A DNA stretch of 64,000 nt, taken from the NCBI GenBank assembly GCA_002104905.1, contig MCFE01000252.1, positions 1 through 64,000 on the forward strand. The letters run 5' to 3'. The position numbers and the translations under genes were made by a program. The notes below the pieces were generated by a model. The model had not been told where the DNA came from, searched no databases, and saw nothing but the letters and a program-made list of their open reading frames with translations. Every line of letters begins with the position of its first letter. Position 1 is the first letter of the stretch. The DNA is from Basidiobolus meristosporus CBS 931.73 (lineage: Eukaryota; Basidiobolomycota; Basidiobolomycetes; Basidiobolales; Basidiobolaceae). Shown here one piece after another: positions 53,334 through 64,000 of the stretch.

Positions 53334-54425
53334 CTATGAAAAATAATTTGGTCCAGCAGGTGGATCCAATCCAGATCAGCTGTCAAGATCCCATCAGGAG
53401 ACTGCTATAATGCCAGTAGCTTGATATTAATGATCATCTACGCAATCTTATGATGGGATCATGACAGAGTTTTGCTAATTTTACAGCCAAGTAATGTTGA
53501 TAAAGTATAACAGTGTTTTTACAGTGTTTTGCCAAGAGTGGCATGACATTATTGCGGTCTTAGTGCACTTCTTGACTATTTAATTGGATCTAACTAGCCA
53601 GCACATCCAATTGCCTTCTATGGCAAATAACCTGACAGCATTTTGATGGCCTCTTTGCCAGCCTCTAATGGTATTTTCACAGCAGTATGGCAGCCTACTA
53701 CTAGCTCTGTATAATGCTATCATGCCAATTTACCAAATGTATGTTCTTTTTCAAGCCCCCCTTGCCAAATTCATATATTTCACTGTAGAATCACCCCTCT
53801 GTATTTGCTTTCCCACTACTACCTTGGGTATTCCACATATAGCTTGAATCAAAAGATACTTTGGCCTCCTGTTTACTAACCTCTACACACAGGCACATCT
53901 GCCGTAAATGACATAGTTCTATCACCTTAACTTTACAGCTCTTAAGTGTGAAGCATGCAAAGTTGCCATCTACCTTCTATTGCTGGTAACATATACATCT
54001 TGCAAAAATATGCTTGGTTGTTGCCACTTCTGCCACATATACCTCCTCAATATCTGCATAGAGCTTTTTGGTGTTTAGCCAATATATTCCTTCTCCCTCT
54101 TGGATTCTAGTCCCCCTTATAGGTGTGCTCTGGCACACATTTGTGTGAATTTGTGTTAAATGGTGTAGAAGTTGGCTTGTGACCAAGAGAAATCCAGCAT
54201 ACCTTGGTAGAGTTTTCTAATAAAAATTAGTTACTTGTTGTACCCAACCCAACTTTGCATTACTTAACAGATTACCCATGCAATGGGGCTCCTTAGCTAC
54301 TTAATGCCATAGGCATAGGTGTCTCCATGGGCACATCTGTCCTTGGTATTTTCCAACTCTTCCTGGCTGTCCTCCATGCACCACCTCATCACATCCATGA
54401 CAGACTTGAAGATGATATTCTAAGA
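53334..54425 (-). mobile_element. Tnp2 copy E, truncated
   Basis: Starts with CTATGAAAAATAATTTGGTC, the common Tnp2 left end, and follows copy C to the region equivalent to 40,690 (CATGACAGACTTGAAGATGA at 54,398). It then breaks into copia sequence. The minus-strand peptide near 54,186-53,977 (YADIEEVYVAEVATTKHIFA) matches the region downstream of the transposase. Only about 1.1 kb of the element is present. Confidence 0.72.
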
Positions 54426-55995
54426 AATAGCCCAAATTACTATATTAGTAAGGGTACAAATCTAGCCTATGCCTATTCAGTCCATATTGATGGGTCCCAG
54501 ATTGTAAAGAGGCCCTAAATAGCCCTCTGACAAAGTTTGAGATCTGCAATGACTGAGCAATATCAGGGCCTAATGGAAAATCAAACTTAGAACTTGGTCA
54601 AATTACCAACCAACCAAAAATCAATTGGATGCAGATAGGTCTTTAAGACAGAGTACAAGGCCAATGGTACAACTGAAAGATACAAACCAAAACTTGTGGC
54701 CAAAGGATACTCTCAAACAAAAGGACTTGACTATACTGAGACCTTTACACCAGTAGCCAAGTTTAATTCCATCAGATTAATATTGGCTATTGCAACCAAA
54801 TGTAAGTTTTCTATATATATCAAATGGATATCAGAAATGCATTTTTAAATGCCAAACTTGATGAGGATGTGTATATGCACCAGCCTGATGGGTTTGTTGA
54901 CCAAGATAACCTCCATTTGGTCTGCAAGCTTAAAAATTCTCTATATGAACTCAATCAATGACCAAGTGCCTGGAATTGCAAAATAGATTCCTATATGGAA
55001 TCTTTGAGTTTCAAAGGAGTAATGCTGAATATAGTATATACTTTGAGACAGATAGAGCAAATTCAGCTCTATTAGCTCTATATGTCAATGGTCTTATTTT
55101 AGCTGCCAATAACCTAGAAACATTGGAAGAGACTAAATCCAGCCTATCTAAAGAGTTCAAGATGTCCAATCTAAGAGAGCCCAGTTGCTACCTAGGGATA
55201 AAGTTCTCCATAGACAGAAGTACCCTGACTGCCATCCTAAGCCAATCCAGATATATTCAAGATATACTAAAGAAGTACCAAATGGAAGACTGTAAGCCAG
55301 CAGCTACCCCAATGGTGACAAACCTTAACTTGGTCAAAACTCATGCAAATCAAGAGAGCTTGGTTCCATCTGAAAGCCCTGACTTTCCTTATCAATCTAT
55401 GGTTGGCAGTCTGATATATATCAGGCCTGGAGCATGTCTAGATATCTCATATTCAGTGGGAGTTGTTAGCCAGCATAATCAATACTATGGATCTGATCAT
55501 ATTGCGGCATTTAAGCAGATTTTTAGATACCTAAAAGGAACTGCTGATATCTGCTTAAGATACACTTATAAGGTTTCAAAACAGGTACATGTGGGATACT
55601 GTGATGCTGATTGGGGATGAAATTTGGAAGACAGAAGATCAACCACAGTATGCACCTTTCTTTACAGCAAAGGAGCAATTTCATGGAATTCAAGAAAGCA
55701 ACCAACCATTACACTTTCTACCACAGAGGCAGAGTACATAGCAGCCTGTGAAGCTACAGCAGAAGCAATGAGGCTAAGAGAGCATTTCAAAGATTTAGGT
55801 TTATGTCAAAAAATGCCTATTACTTTATTTCTAGGTTATCAAGCATGTATACAATTAGGTAGAAATCCAGCTTTTCATGCTAGAGCCAAGCACATAGATA
55901 TTAGACATCATTTCATACATGAAGCTATAGAGAACAATTTAGTCAACTTAGATTACTATCCTGCAGATGAAATGATTGCAGACATATTTACCAAA
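54426..55995 (+). pseudogene. Copia copy iv: reverse transcriptase and RNase H
   Basis: The plus strand resumes with YISKGTNLAYAYSVHIDGSQ, then the RT start (ETFTPVAKF at about 54,740, [15 protein letters not shown]), an open stretch 54,958-55,620 with LYVNGLILA in place of LYVDDLIIA, so both catalytic Asp residues are lost, then SCYLGIKFS and YIQDILKKYQMEDCKPAATP. RNase H follows at 55,605-55,990 (DADWG, TTEAEYIAACEAT, KHIDIRHHF, DIFTKP). A TGA at 55,618 splits RT from RNase H. At 55,996 the frame runs into the middle of an LTR because about 110 bp were deleted. Confidence 0.88.
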
Positions 55996-57147
55996 CCAGG
56001 ATTTATTTGGAATATTTTCACCAAAATATCCTGTACCCAAAACATAAGAATTCTCAAAGTTATCCAAAAAGCCCCAATCTTTACACACATGTTCTTGGGA
56101 CATTCCTAAACCCATTTCTTGAGCTTGTTATGCCAAGATTATGTAAATGTATAAATACTACTTTTACATTCAATAAATCATTAAGTAAAAACCACATTAT
56201 CTACTTGTTCTCCCAATCACTTCCAATATTTCTAAGACTCTTACAACAATATTCACTTAAGGCTCTACTGACTGTGAGAGTAGTATTTATACTTTTGTAT
56301 GGTCTTGGAAAGACAAACATGTAATCCATGTTTAGAAAGATCCCAAAAATATGTGTGCAGAGTTTGGGGCTGTTTGGACAACTTTGAGAATTTCATGTTG
56401 TGAATATCTGATGTTTTGGTGAAAATATTCTGAGTAAATCCTGACATGGAATTTGCCTAGAATTCTCCAAGAATTGCAATCAATTATCTATGTGACTAAG
56501 CTAGGTGGACACTAAGTTGCAATTACCAGCTTTTACAACAAAACTATATAATCTACCTGTTCTCCCAATCACCTCCCATATCTTCAAACCATTTACAACA
56601 GCATACAGTCTATCTGGCAAAACAGGTGCAGATATAGTTGCAAAATCATCAGCTACAACATTGTTGTGATCTTGCAAGCACTTTGAGTATCTAAGACTCT
56701 TGCAATACAGGCAACCAAGTGACCATAGATAATAATGTGTATATGCATATCTTATAACTAAGAGGGAGGTGACTATTACATCTTAATCAGTACCTTCTAC
56801 TGATGTAAGCTTTGTAATTACACCCAAATATTCACCTAACTTGGTCACTAAGATCACAGTCTACAAATCTTAGAGAATTCCAGCCAAATTCTTTGTCAGG
56901 ATTTACTTAAAATATTTTCACCATAGCATCAGGTACCCAGTACATGTAATGTTGATAGGTTGGCTAAGTAGCCCCAAACTTTGCATACATACTCTTGGGA
57001 CCTTTCTAGACATATCATATGTGTTTGTTTTGCTAAGATCTTATCAAAGTATAACTCAACCCTTACATTCAATAAATCATTAAGTGAAAACCACATAATC
57101 TACTTGTTCTCCCAATCACTTCCAGCATCTCCAAAGCTCTTACAACA
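55996..57147. repeat. Cluster of copia type a LTR pieces in both orientations
   Basis: In order: a plus-orientation LTR lacking its first 110 bp (to CTCTTACAACA at 56,249); a minus-orientation LTR (about 56,290-56,538, ending TTTTACAACA); a 60-bp plus-orientation LTR tail (to 56,600, CATTTACAACA); about 200 bp of unassigned sequence; and a plus-orientation LTR from about 56,803 to 57,147 (AGCTCTTACAACA). The last base of the cluster is the edge of the repeat-rich part of the window. Confidence 0.78.
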
Positions 57148-57562
57148 TGCACTCCAATTGATATCATCTCACCACCAACGTAGTGATATTACTAGCATTT
57201 CAATCTTTTTTTTTCTGCCAAAATAACTGCCATCGTTTTATAAGTAATTATGAAATCCTATACCCCATGCACATATGCATTTGTAGAACATCGATCACGG
57301 AAATATAATAGTATCCATCAGATTTTGGTTTGTTGATTTGTACACTTCCCTTTACTTGCAGATTCTCAAGCATATGGACTTACCCGTTGGAACAATTTTG
57401 ATGTGGACTTGACTGTATTTAAGCTTGATGGGCAGAGGAAAAGCTCGGTCAAGTACTAAGTTGCTTCATTAAATTATTTTCATATTCAAATTGCGTATTT
57501 TATTCAAGATTCAATCAAATTCCGGTTGGCCTTCTGACATCCATTTTGGTGCGAGTGGCAAT
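57148..57562. other. Edge of single-copy DNA; 3' flank of the chitinase gene
   Basis: From TGCACTCCAATTG onward no repeat shared with the left 57 kb is seen and CpG reappears (CATCGATCACGG at about 57,290). The stretch holds the likely 3' untranslated region of the chitinase (minus strand, AATAAA-like TTAATGAAG and ATAAAATACG near 57,475-57,505). No gene is apparent. Confidence 0.6.
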
Positions 57563-59290
57563 CTACGAGCTGAAACCGCAGTATATAGCCCCAGCACCTG
57601 ACTCTCTGCAAACTGTTCCTGTTCCGCACTGACGGGGAACCCATGCTCCGTAAACACATTCTAAGTACTCGGCGTTAGCACCCTCGACAACACATTTACT
57701 GGTATTCTCCGTACATTCAGATCCGTTGGAGCTGGTTGAGTGGGCAGGCTCGTCAACTACTGAGGATTCCGGTGTATATTGAGCAGTCTCAGTAGAACTG
57801 GAGCTTGCAACGGAATCACTCGTCTCGGACACAGTGAGTGCACTTGATGACCCCGCCTCCACAGACTGGGATATATCCGATGTAGCGCTGGAGCTTTCTG
57901 GGCTTGGTACGCTAGAGGGCAGCCCGGCAGAGGTGGTTGGGACTTGAGGCTTGGGGATGGAGTTCCCGTGAATAAGCTGCAGCACATCCAATAGTTCGTC
58001 ATTGTTATCCTGGGTAACATCCCAATACATGACTCCCTTCAATCCTTTCTCTCTTGAGAAATCCACCTTCACTTGCAGAGAGGTAGGATCATCATAAGAA
58101 ATAAAGCGTTGATCCGAGGCACGAAACAGCCAAGGGGTTTGAGTAACATTGTCGTAATACCTTGACCAGCCCTCCACCGGCGTATATGGATCTTGCTTCA
58201 GAATCTCCTCTCTTATAAACTTCCACTTCCATACCCCGGAGTAGACGCTACCCTCGTTACAGAATAGATTTGGCTCATTGGAATCCGAATTATCTCCCTT
58301 GGGTGTGACAGCGTTTTTGGCGGCATACATGCTTATCGGCTTATTGTTCATATCGGTGTCGGCAGTAAGCGAGCGTCCATAGAAAGGTAGCCCCATAACC
58401 AGCTTCTCAGCAGGGAACTTGGCTGCTGTCCAATCATTGAATGCTTGCGTGACTGAGAATGGATCGCCGTTACCGGGGGAATAGTTGAAGGGTGCGTTGG
58501 GTCCAGTGGTGCTGGACCAAGCACCGTTGATATCATAGGCCATGATATTCACATAATCCAGGTATTGTGCGAATTCGGAAACATCAGTCAGAGGGATCCC
58601 ATCAGGCCCGTCAAAGGGCTTGACTCGAACAGCAGCAGACATTAATTTACGATCATTAGGGAACTCCTTGTCCATGGCTTCCCTCAACTCCTGGAGCAAC
58701 ACCAGGTAGTTGGCTGTATCGTTTTTGTCAACAACGTTGCATTTTCCGGCCTCGCGAGCAGGATACTCCCAGTCAATGTCGATCCCGTCCAGGTCCCACC
58801 CATCTGGGTTTTCATCGTATTCTGGCTTGGTGTTCTTACGAACAAACACAAGAGCATTCTCGATGAATTTCTGGCGCAGCTGAGGGTCTTTGGCTACCGA
58901 TGAGAATGTCTGGCCTCCCGTCCACCCGCCAAGGGAAATCAGGACCTTGACTCCTTTGGGCTTTGCAAGCGACACGATCTGGCGGATCTTGTTACCATCG
59001 TAGTAGCGGTCTATAGAAATGTTGGCGGGGTCGTCTTTCTTGGTCAATATTCCGAAGCCTGGGGTACTGCAATTAGTGAGGTAGAAACGGCCAATACTAT
59101 GCAGGAATCACTTACCGTAGTTGATATGCGTCAGCTTATCGTAATTTATCGCGCTTGGATCTAATTTCCCCCACGGAACATAATAGCCAACTACGATTTT
59201 GTCAGACGCTTCACCCGATTGTGCATATGCTAACGAGCTAAGCACGGCGACAGCAGAGAGTGCGGAAATTAAATACTGGCTTAGCTTCAT
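57563..59290 (-). CDS. Secreted family 18 chitinase with C-terminal CBM19 domain (556 aa, one intron)
   Basis: Exon 1 is 59,290-59,116, the intron 59,115-59,059 (57 bp, GTAAGT...CCCCAG) and exon 2 59,058-57,563. An alternative acceptor eight bases earlier would give a stop. Residues 1-23 are a signal peptide (MKLSQYLISALSAVAVLSSL, cleavage after AYA). The GH18 barrel follows: VVGYYVPWG, THINYGFGILTKK across the splice, ISLGGWTGG at about 100-108, and the catalytic DGIDIDWE at 149-156, whose final Glu is the proton donor. Later barrel motifs include NIMAYDINGAW, LVMGLPFYGRS and GVMYWDV. A Ser/Thr-rich linker (about 390-500) leads to a Cys-rich module of about 55 residues (CTENTSKCVV, CVYGAWVPRQC, CRESG, YCGF), a CBM19 chitin-binding domain. 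The protein should hydrolyse chitin of the fungal wall, outside the cell. It is in the bacterial-like (class V) subgroup by its DGxDxDWE motif. Confidence 0.93.
59059..59115 (-). other. Intron of the chitinase gene
   Basis: 57 bp with donor GTAAGT, a branch-like CACTAATT near the 3' end and acceptor CCCCAG. Splicing joins G of exon 1 to GC of exon 2, restoring INYGFG. Confidence 0.88.
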
Positions 59291-59667
59291 TGTTTGTTGG
59301 CTATCTCAAACAGACCCCACGCCTTATATACCCAGCTTGTGTTTATTTTTCGGAATAGCTAGTCATACAATAGCCATATTTTTAGGCTTCTAGTAGTTAT
59401 CGTTGTTTATTTTTATATGGTATTTCATAGTAGTTGATCAATTTTTTAATATGCATACACCAATCAATGGACTGCACATTCATCGGGCCATATAAACTCA
59501 TTATACTAGCAATTAACCAAAGTTCCAAGTGTAGTTCAACAAGAGCATACAGTATCCCTATCCTAGTCAAAACCCAATTCCCTAGAGTTCTTTGATGAGT
59601 GTTTAGTTTTTGAAGTTGACTCAACAACACTTTAAAACCACCACAGCTTTTTCGTATACCGACTATC
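59291..59667. promoter_or_regulatory. Divergent intergenic region between chitinase and Stb6-like gene
   Basis: A 377-bp region separates the two divergent start codons. On the chitinase side the minus strand has TATATAAGG at 59,330-59,322, about 32-40 bases before the ATG, a likely TATA box. No TATA box is evident on the other side. It probably contains both promoters. Confidence 0.6.
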
Positions 59668-62600
59668 ATGTCGCATAACTTCATTTTTTGGGAACGCTCG
59701 ACGATAGCCGAGTTCAGTAGAAGATATAAGTTTGAAATCACCCGGGAATTAATTGAGCTTGAAGGCTTCCAGATATATATTGTGGAACAATGGTGAGTTT
59801 GAGCATTCTGAAGACTGAAAACTTGGCTGCTTGACTTGTTCATTTCTCAAACCTTCTGGTAAACGATTAACTGCATTTCTTGTTTCATTCCGAACTTCAG
59901 GATCACCAACCGTAAGCACATACACAATTCAATAGCCATCTTCACCGGTGCTCCTACACATACGGTAATAATACCATTCATCATCTGCAACTTTTAAGCT
60001 GTCCTCACGGTGGGCCACTCATTCTTTACAACTATGTTATATGCGTCTAGATTACTGCTTGTGTACTTACGGTACCGCTCGAGTTGACCGACGAACAAAG
60101 AAAGGCACTTTCTCGATTGTACGACGAATTAGGGCAAAATGGAGCCCGAGAAATCAACGTAAATTTCTTGTCAATTACCGATAAGCGCGAAGAGATATGT
60201 TAATTCGTTTCCAGACTAAATTAGGCTCAATCATGGCGACCAACCTTGACCAGGTCCCCACCTCGTTGAATTTAGTGTCAGTGCCTGACGGAAAATATGA
60301 CGAGCATATCATAGACTTCTGTGTCAACATCAACCTTAAACGACTTGGATGCAGTGGAAGGAGTGCGTTAACATTGAAACCACCCAGGTTAGCCATTGGG
60401 TTGCCACTTCTATAATCCGCCATGTAGCTCATAAAGCATAGTCAAGTACAACAGGATAAATTCCATCAAGTTTACAAGACTTCGGACTTTCATTCATTTC
60501 GAAGCACCGTTCTGGAAGTCGTAATTTTAGCACAGAAAGGGTTGGCTCTTCTAGGCCTTTACCATCATTCTGACGTCGATGGCTTGCTTTGCGACTCAAC
60601 TCTGAATGCACTTCAGCAATACTATTTGGACTTTGGTCCCTTCGACTTCGAAGTATGAAACTTAAATCCTCACTACTTTTTGAACCATTCCTCACCTATT
60701 CCGTAATTAGATGGGCGATGTCAAACTTGGACCCCAGCTATTTGCCTCGCTATTGAGCAAAATTATCACTGCGCGGAACAAGTTACATTCACTTGGCTAT
60801 CAGGTAAGAATATCTGTCTAATGGCTTAAACGGTTGCCGCGTCAAAAACTGGTCGTTGACTGCTTTTCCTGAAGGTCGGAAAAGACCCATTCTTTGACGG
60901 AGAACAATTCATTGCTGGGCTAAGCGCTTTTCAGGTTGGTTTATTTTATGTAGTAGTACCTCGAAATCCGGGCTAACCGTAGCTCTTCAGGAGAGAAAGA
61001 AGCTAAATCAACTGAAATACCTCGATAATCAAACCTTGAAAGTTATCGATGATGTGTACGATTCTAGTAGTCAACAAAGTCTCAACTTTCCAAAGGTATA
61101 TCTCCTTTGGACTACATATGCTCTGGTGTATAGGCGTTAATCACCTTTTTTAACGTAAGGCCATCAAAACCAAATTAGGGGACCTTTCAGGTAAACAAGC
61201 GTATCTCTAGTGCTTTCGTCATCGTTACTAAACGTTATACATAGGCTATGTACAAAATGAAATCGATGTAGCTACTACTGATTTGGAATATCTTGTCAAA
61301 AATGCCAATTTTGATCGCTTCAAGTACCTTTGGCGCGGTAAAAGTAAATCAGCAGCTTCCGAAAACGGCAGTGACTTATTATTCTCTAGTGACTGGATAT
61401 CTGGTGGGAAGAGTTTCTTTAAAGGAGTTACGAGTCGATTGACTGTGTGTTTCTATTTCGAATATAACTTTTGATGCGCTCGAATCTAAACTAATATTCG
61501 ATTTAAGGTAAAGTCAAGCGAACCCTACAAAGACAACTTTTCTCTCCGAAAGCCCCTCAAGGATCTAAGTCTAGGTATGTTGCCAAGGAATCTTATTTTG
61601 TGATCGACATTCAGTTCTAATCGCTTTTCTCCATTGATAGACCTATCTGATAAAGGGAAAGATATTGAGATTACTAAGCACTTGTCCCCAACTCGTAAGC
61701 CACTTGCCACCCTATCCCACGAATCCAAGGATGCCCAACAATTGACAAGGATTGATTCGTAAGTTATCACTACACCCCTTTCGACAAAAGACCGAACCTT
61801 ACTGTCTTCCCTACAAACTAGCAATGCTTCATTTGATAAGACATTGGATCAGCCTGGGTTGACAAGTATTGATTCAGTAGCTAACACGGAGAAAGGTAGG
61901 AGTTTACTAGTGTGAATGATTTTCAAATGCCCGCATATTTATTTCGAGGAAAAGAATCGCCAGAGAATACCCGAACTCTGCGTCTTGATAGCTCCAAGTC
62001 AACTGAGGAGGTGAAGAAACCATTTTGGCGGAGTAGATCAAGCTCAATGACGGCATTTGATCGTATACTTGACATGAGAGAGAATGTCTCTCGTCGCCGA
62101 ATCGTACGAACCAATTCGGTCATACACCTTCCCTCAGCCTCCTCAGGCTTAAGCAGGTAGCATCCGGCTTTCTATACACTCAGTATCAACTATATTCAAA
62201 CTCAACTAACTCTTATCTGCCAACCAGACAAGCAATTTATTCAGATCTGCAAACATTCGTGATGTACAATGAACTGATCGAAAAAGAGGCAACTCTAAAA
62301 GAGTTAAGCCAAAAGCTAGAGGTACTAACTAACCTTAGGATACCCCCATGCGCCTTAACACTAATATTTGAGCAACCACAGATGATTCACCAAACATATG
62401 AAGAGAAGTTAGAACGGCTAAATAGATTGTACACTGAACGACATGGTCGCATTGAGGTAAGTGCAGCGCGCCTAAAATACATTACATTTTATTGATATAT
62501 TTCAAGTCGGCTGAGGATGAACTGAAGGAGCTATTGGCACGTCAAGAGAAAGTATCGAAATCTATTGAACAAGTAGAGGTCGAGAATGCAAAGTTAAAAT

Positions 62601-62812
62601 ATAAGGCCACCGTCTTGGAAGATAAATTGGATGAAATTGAAGAATTTACCGGAGGATTTATATCGAAAGTAATGGCCGAACATCACTCTACCGATCTACA
62701 TATTCACTTAACACAGTCCCTTAGGTTCATAATTTTGCCGCGAAAATCCCGATTTCCGAGAACACATACGAGATCCTATATTCCTGGTGGGTCTTTTGTC
62801 AAAGAATCGTAA
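59668..62812 (+). CDS. STB6: Stb6/Stb2-like protein (Sin3-binding family), about 703 aa in 17 exons
   Basis: I built the model by hand from reading frame and GT-AG sites. Exons: 59,668-59,792; 59,901-59,964; 60,051-60,158; 60,215-60,387; 60,442-60,652; 60,711-60,803; 60,875-60,934; 60,991-61,095; 61,160-61,190; 61,245-61,444; 61,508-61,574; 61,641-61,758; 61,822-61,895; 61,949-62,156; 62,228-62,321; 62,382-62,456; 62,507-62,812. Phases agree throughout. The N-terminal half matches the layout of fungal STB6-like proteins: LEGFQIYIVEQW, then FTGAPTHT, then SVPDGKYDEH, NLKRLGCSGRSALTL, VYKTSDFHSF, HSDVDGLLCDSTLNAL, and ARNKLHSLGYQVGKDPFFDG (about 230-260). YLVKNANFDRFKYLWRGK follows at about 340. 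The C-terminus is a coiled coil (about 550-655). In yeast, Stb2 and Stb6 bind the Sin3 corepressor, so a nuclear regulatory role is likely. The final exon's last 50 residues and the CGAG acceptor at 61,948 are uncertain. Confidence 0.82.
59793..59900 (+). other. Intron 1 of the Stb6-like gene (longest of 16)
   Basis: GTGAGT...ACTTCAG, 108 bp; all others are 50-86 bp. It splits the Trp codon of VEQW and joins it to ITNRKH, which keeps the family's conserved block. Confidence 0.8.
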
Positions 62813-63719
62813 TCCGCTTGGGTCATAAGCTTAGCGGATTAGAAATGAAGGAAGATCGTGAGATTCGCCAGCCTTTCGATTAGAGCCTATACCCATCAAA
62901 TCCAAGCGCCCTTGCCGAAGCCATATAGGAGCACTGGGACTTGTTTCCAAAATTGCTTAAAAATGATTTCATTCTGGTGATTGAATTAATAAGTATCTAA
63001 GCTTCACACAGCTCTGCTGCCAGGATCATTATTTGCGAGGGGGGGGGGATAGTGGATCTCCATTCACACATATTTTTAGATACGATATATAATAAATTTA
63101 GTACGCCACATCCGTGCATAATCCAACGAGCTTACCACTAAATTAAGCAGGACTGGGAACGTGGCCTCCGGACGCAACTACGCTTAGCGAAGATGAATCT
63201 GAATCTTATTAATTTCAAGTGTGGATGGATCCTATTTTTGGGATCTCATTCTCTGGAATCAATACGTCACTATCAATGAGGGGAGGATGAGTGGCTTGGG
63301 GGATCTCAACCCCGAGATCGAGATACAGAGGAATGCTTTTGTACATATTTACATAATCAACATACGGAGCCTAATTTTACGGCATCATCCCTGTCCATGA
63401 GACATTGATGAGTAATAGCTGAACATTGGTTCACGTGAAAGGACGGCGGCCGATGGGATGATTCAGCTCGAGTCACTCCGTATATCTATATTGATCACGA
63501 AGTCTTGGAATGGAGCAAACCAGTTGCTGCATCCGATACTACAGTTGGGTAAGAGGGGCATGACAAATAATGCGGGATAGCTCATTCCGCCTATTGAGCT
63601 CGGATCCAGTTGACATGGCGGGTTGATAAGGCCAGGAAATCCGTCCGAGTTTCATGATGCAATCATCGACAGCCAAAACGCATTCCAGTGGTGGTGGGAT
63701 ACACGGTCATCAAAGATGA
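62813..63719. other. 3' flank of the Stb6-like gene; no gene recognised
   Basis: CpG-containing single-copy-like DNA with frequent stops in all frames. A run of ten G lies at 63,039-63,048. AATAAATTTAG at about 63,089 could be a poly(A) signal. Confidence 0.5.
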
Positions 63720-63944
63720 TGTGGCCGTTGGCTCCAAGATGACTTGATTGATGGCCAATATTTGCTGGATCAGCCTGATTCCTATAATATGTGTTGCAGC
63801 ACCTTCTCTGGGAATCTAGAAAGTGCTGGTGGGAAGATGTCAGGAACGAACGGACTATGGTTACTTGATAAAGGCAATCCAGATGTCACAGTTCCGTGTG
63901 GTGAAGTATTTCAACCCAAGTGGGTACGAATGTCAAAGCCGTGA
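63720..63944 (+). CDS. Unidentified exon candidate
   Basis: A plus-strand frame open from about 63,720 to a stop at 63,942-63,944 reads like a real protein (IDGQYLLDQPDSYN, CCSTFSGNLESAGG, GLWLLDKGNPDVTVPCGE). There is no ATG start and no neighbouring exon that I can join with confidence. It may be the last exon of a gene whose earlier exons lie at 63,400-63,700, or a decayed copy. I do not recognise the family. Confidence 0.3.
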   Translation, partial: CGRWLQDDLIDGQYLLDQPDSYNMCCSTFSGNLESAGGKMSGTNGLWLLDKGNPDVTVPCGEVFQPKWVRMSKP

Positions 63945-64000
63945 ATACAGTATCTTACGGATACTCCACAGTTGCTCATATGTGCACTTTCCAGATTTCC

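Noticed and set aside
57757-58536. Short minus-strand frames inside the chitinase
   Set aside because: They are alternative frames of the chitinase coding sequence.
59397-59843. 148-codon minus-strand open frame beside the chitinase
   Set aside because: It overlaps exon 1 of the Stb6-like gene on the other strand, has no recognisable domain, and the plus-strand reading matches a known family.
61525-62123. Minus-strand frames of 66-99 codons
   Set aside because: They are antisense to Stb6-like exons that join in phase and match the family.
63039-63048. Ten-G run as a regulatory G-quadruplex
   Set aside because: A single homopolymer run without further G-tracts nearby; may also be a sequencing error.
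1-64000. tRNA, rRNA or other structured RNA genes
   Set aside because: No cloverleaf-like A and B box pair or rRNA core was noticed; a dedicated scan was not possible.

Overview
The window looks like nuclear DNA of a filamentous fungus. The evidence is a secreted family 18 chitinase with a C-terminal CBM19 chitin-binding module and an intron-rich gene of the fungal Stb6/Stb2 (Sin3-binding) family, both with short 50-110 bp GT-AG introns. I lean towards an early-diverging fungus because of the chitinase architecture and intron density, but the sequence does not settle the lineage.

Bases 1 to about 57,150 are a nest of transposable elements, AT-rich and almost free of CpG. The residents are: (i) Ty1/copia elements in at least six broken copies, with two LTR types and a primer-binding site that copies the anticodon arm of initiator tRNA-Met; (ii) two Ty3/gypsy copies (12,969-17,753 and 25,835-32,161) of one family, both minus strand; (iii) a second gypsy lineage with long LTRs, present as a decayed gag-pol relic (34,543-39,785) and as a young 3.6-kb element (48,049-51,665) that has identical 804-bp LTRs but encodes only Gag and protease; (iv) Tnp2/Transposase_21 (CACTA-like) DNA transposons in several copies, each with a divergent accessory gene; (v) a PIF/Harbinger-like element (10,556-12,776) with a DDE transposase relic, and short or palindromic MITEs sharing its ends. 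Insertions are stacked: Tnp2 copies sit in copia, Harbinger and gypsy elements sit in Tnp2 copies, and MITEs or solo LTRs sit in the gypsy elements. Near the left edge (1,905-3,140) lies a broken minus-strand gene fragment with no TE features that reminds me of a conserved protein of large DNA viruses.

At about 57,150 the sequence changes sharply to CpG-containing, apparently single-copy DNA. Here lie the chitinase gene (minus strand, one 57-bp intron) and, divergently across a 377-bp intergenic region, the Stb6-like gene (plus strand, about 17 exons, 59,668-62,812). The last 1.2 kb contains no gene I can name, only a short protein-like exon candidate near 63.7-63.9 kb.

All gene models, element boundaries and identities were made by eye from the sequence. 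No alignment or database search was run.
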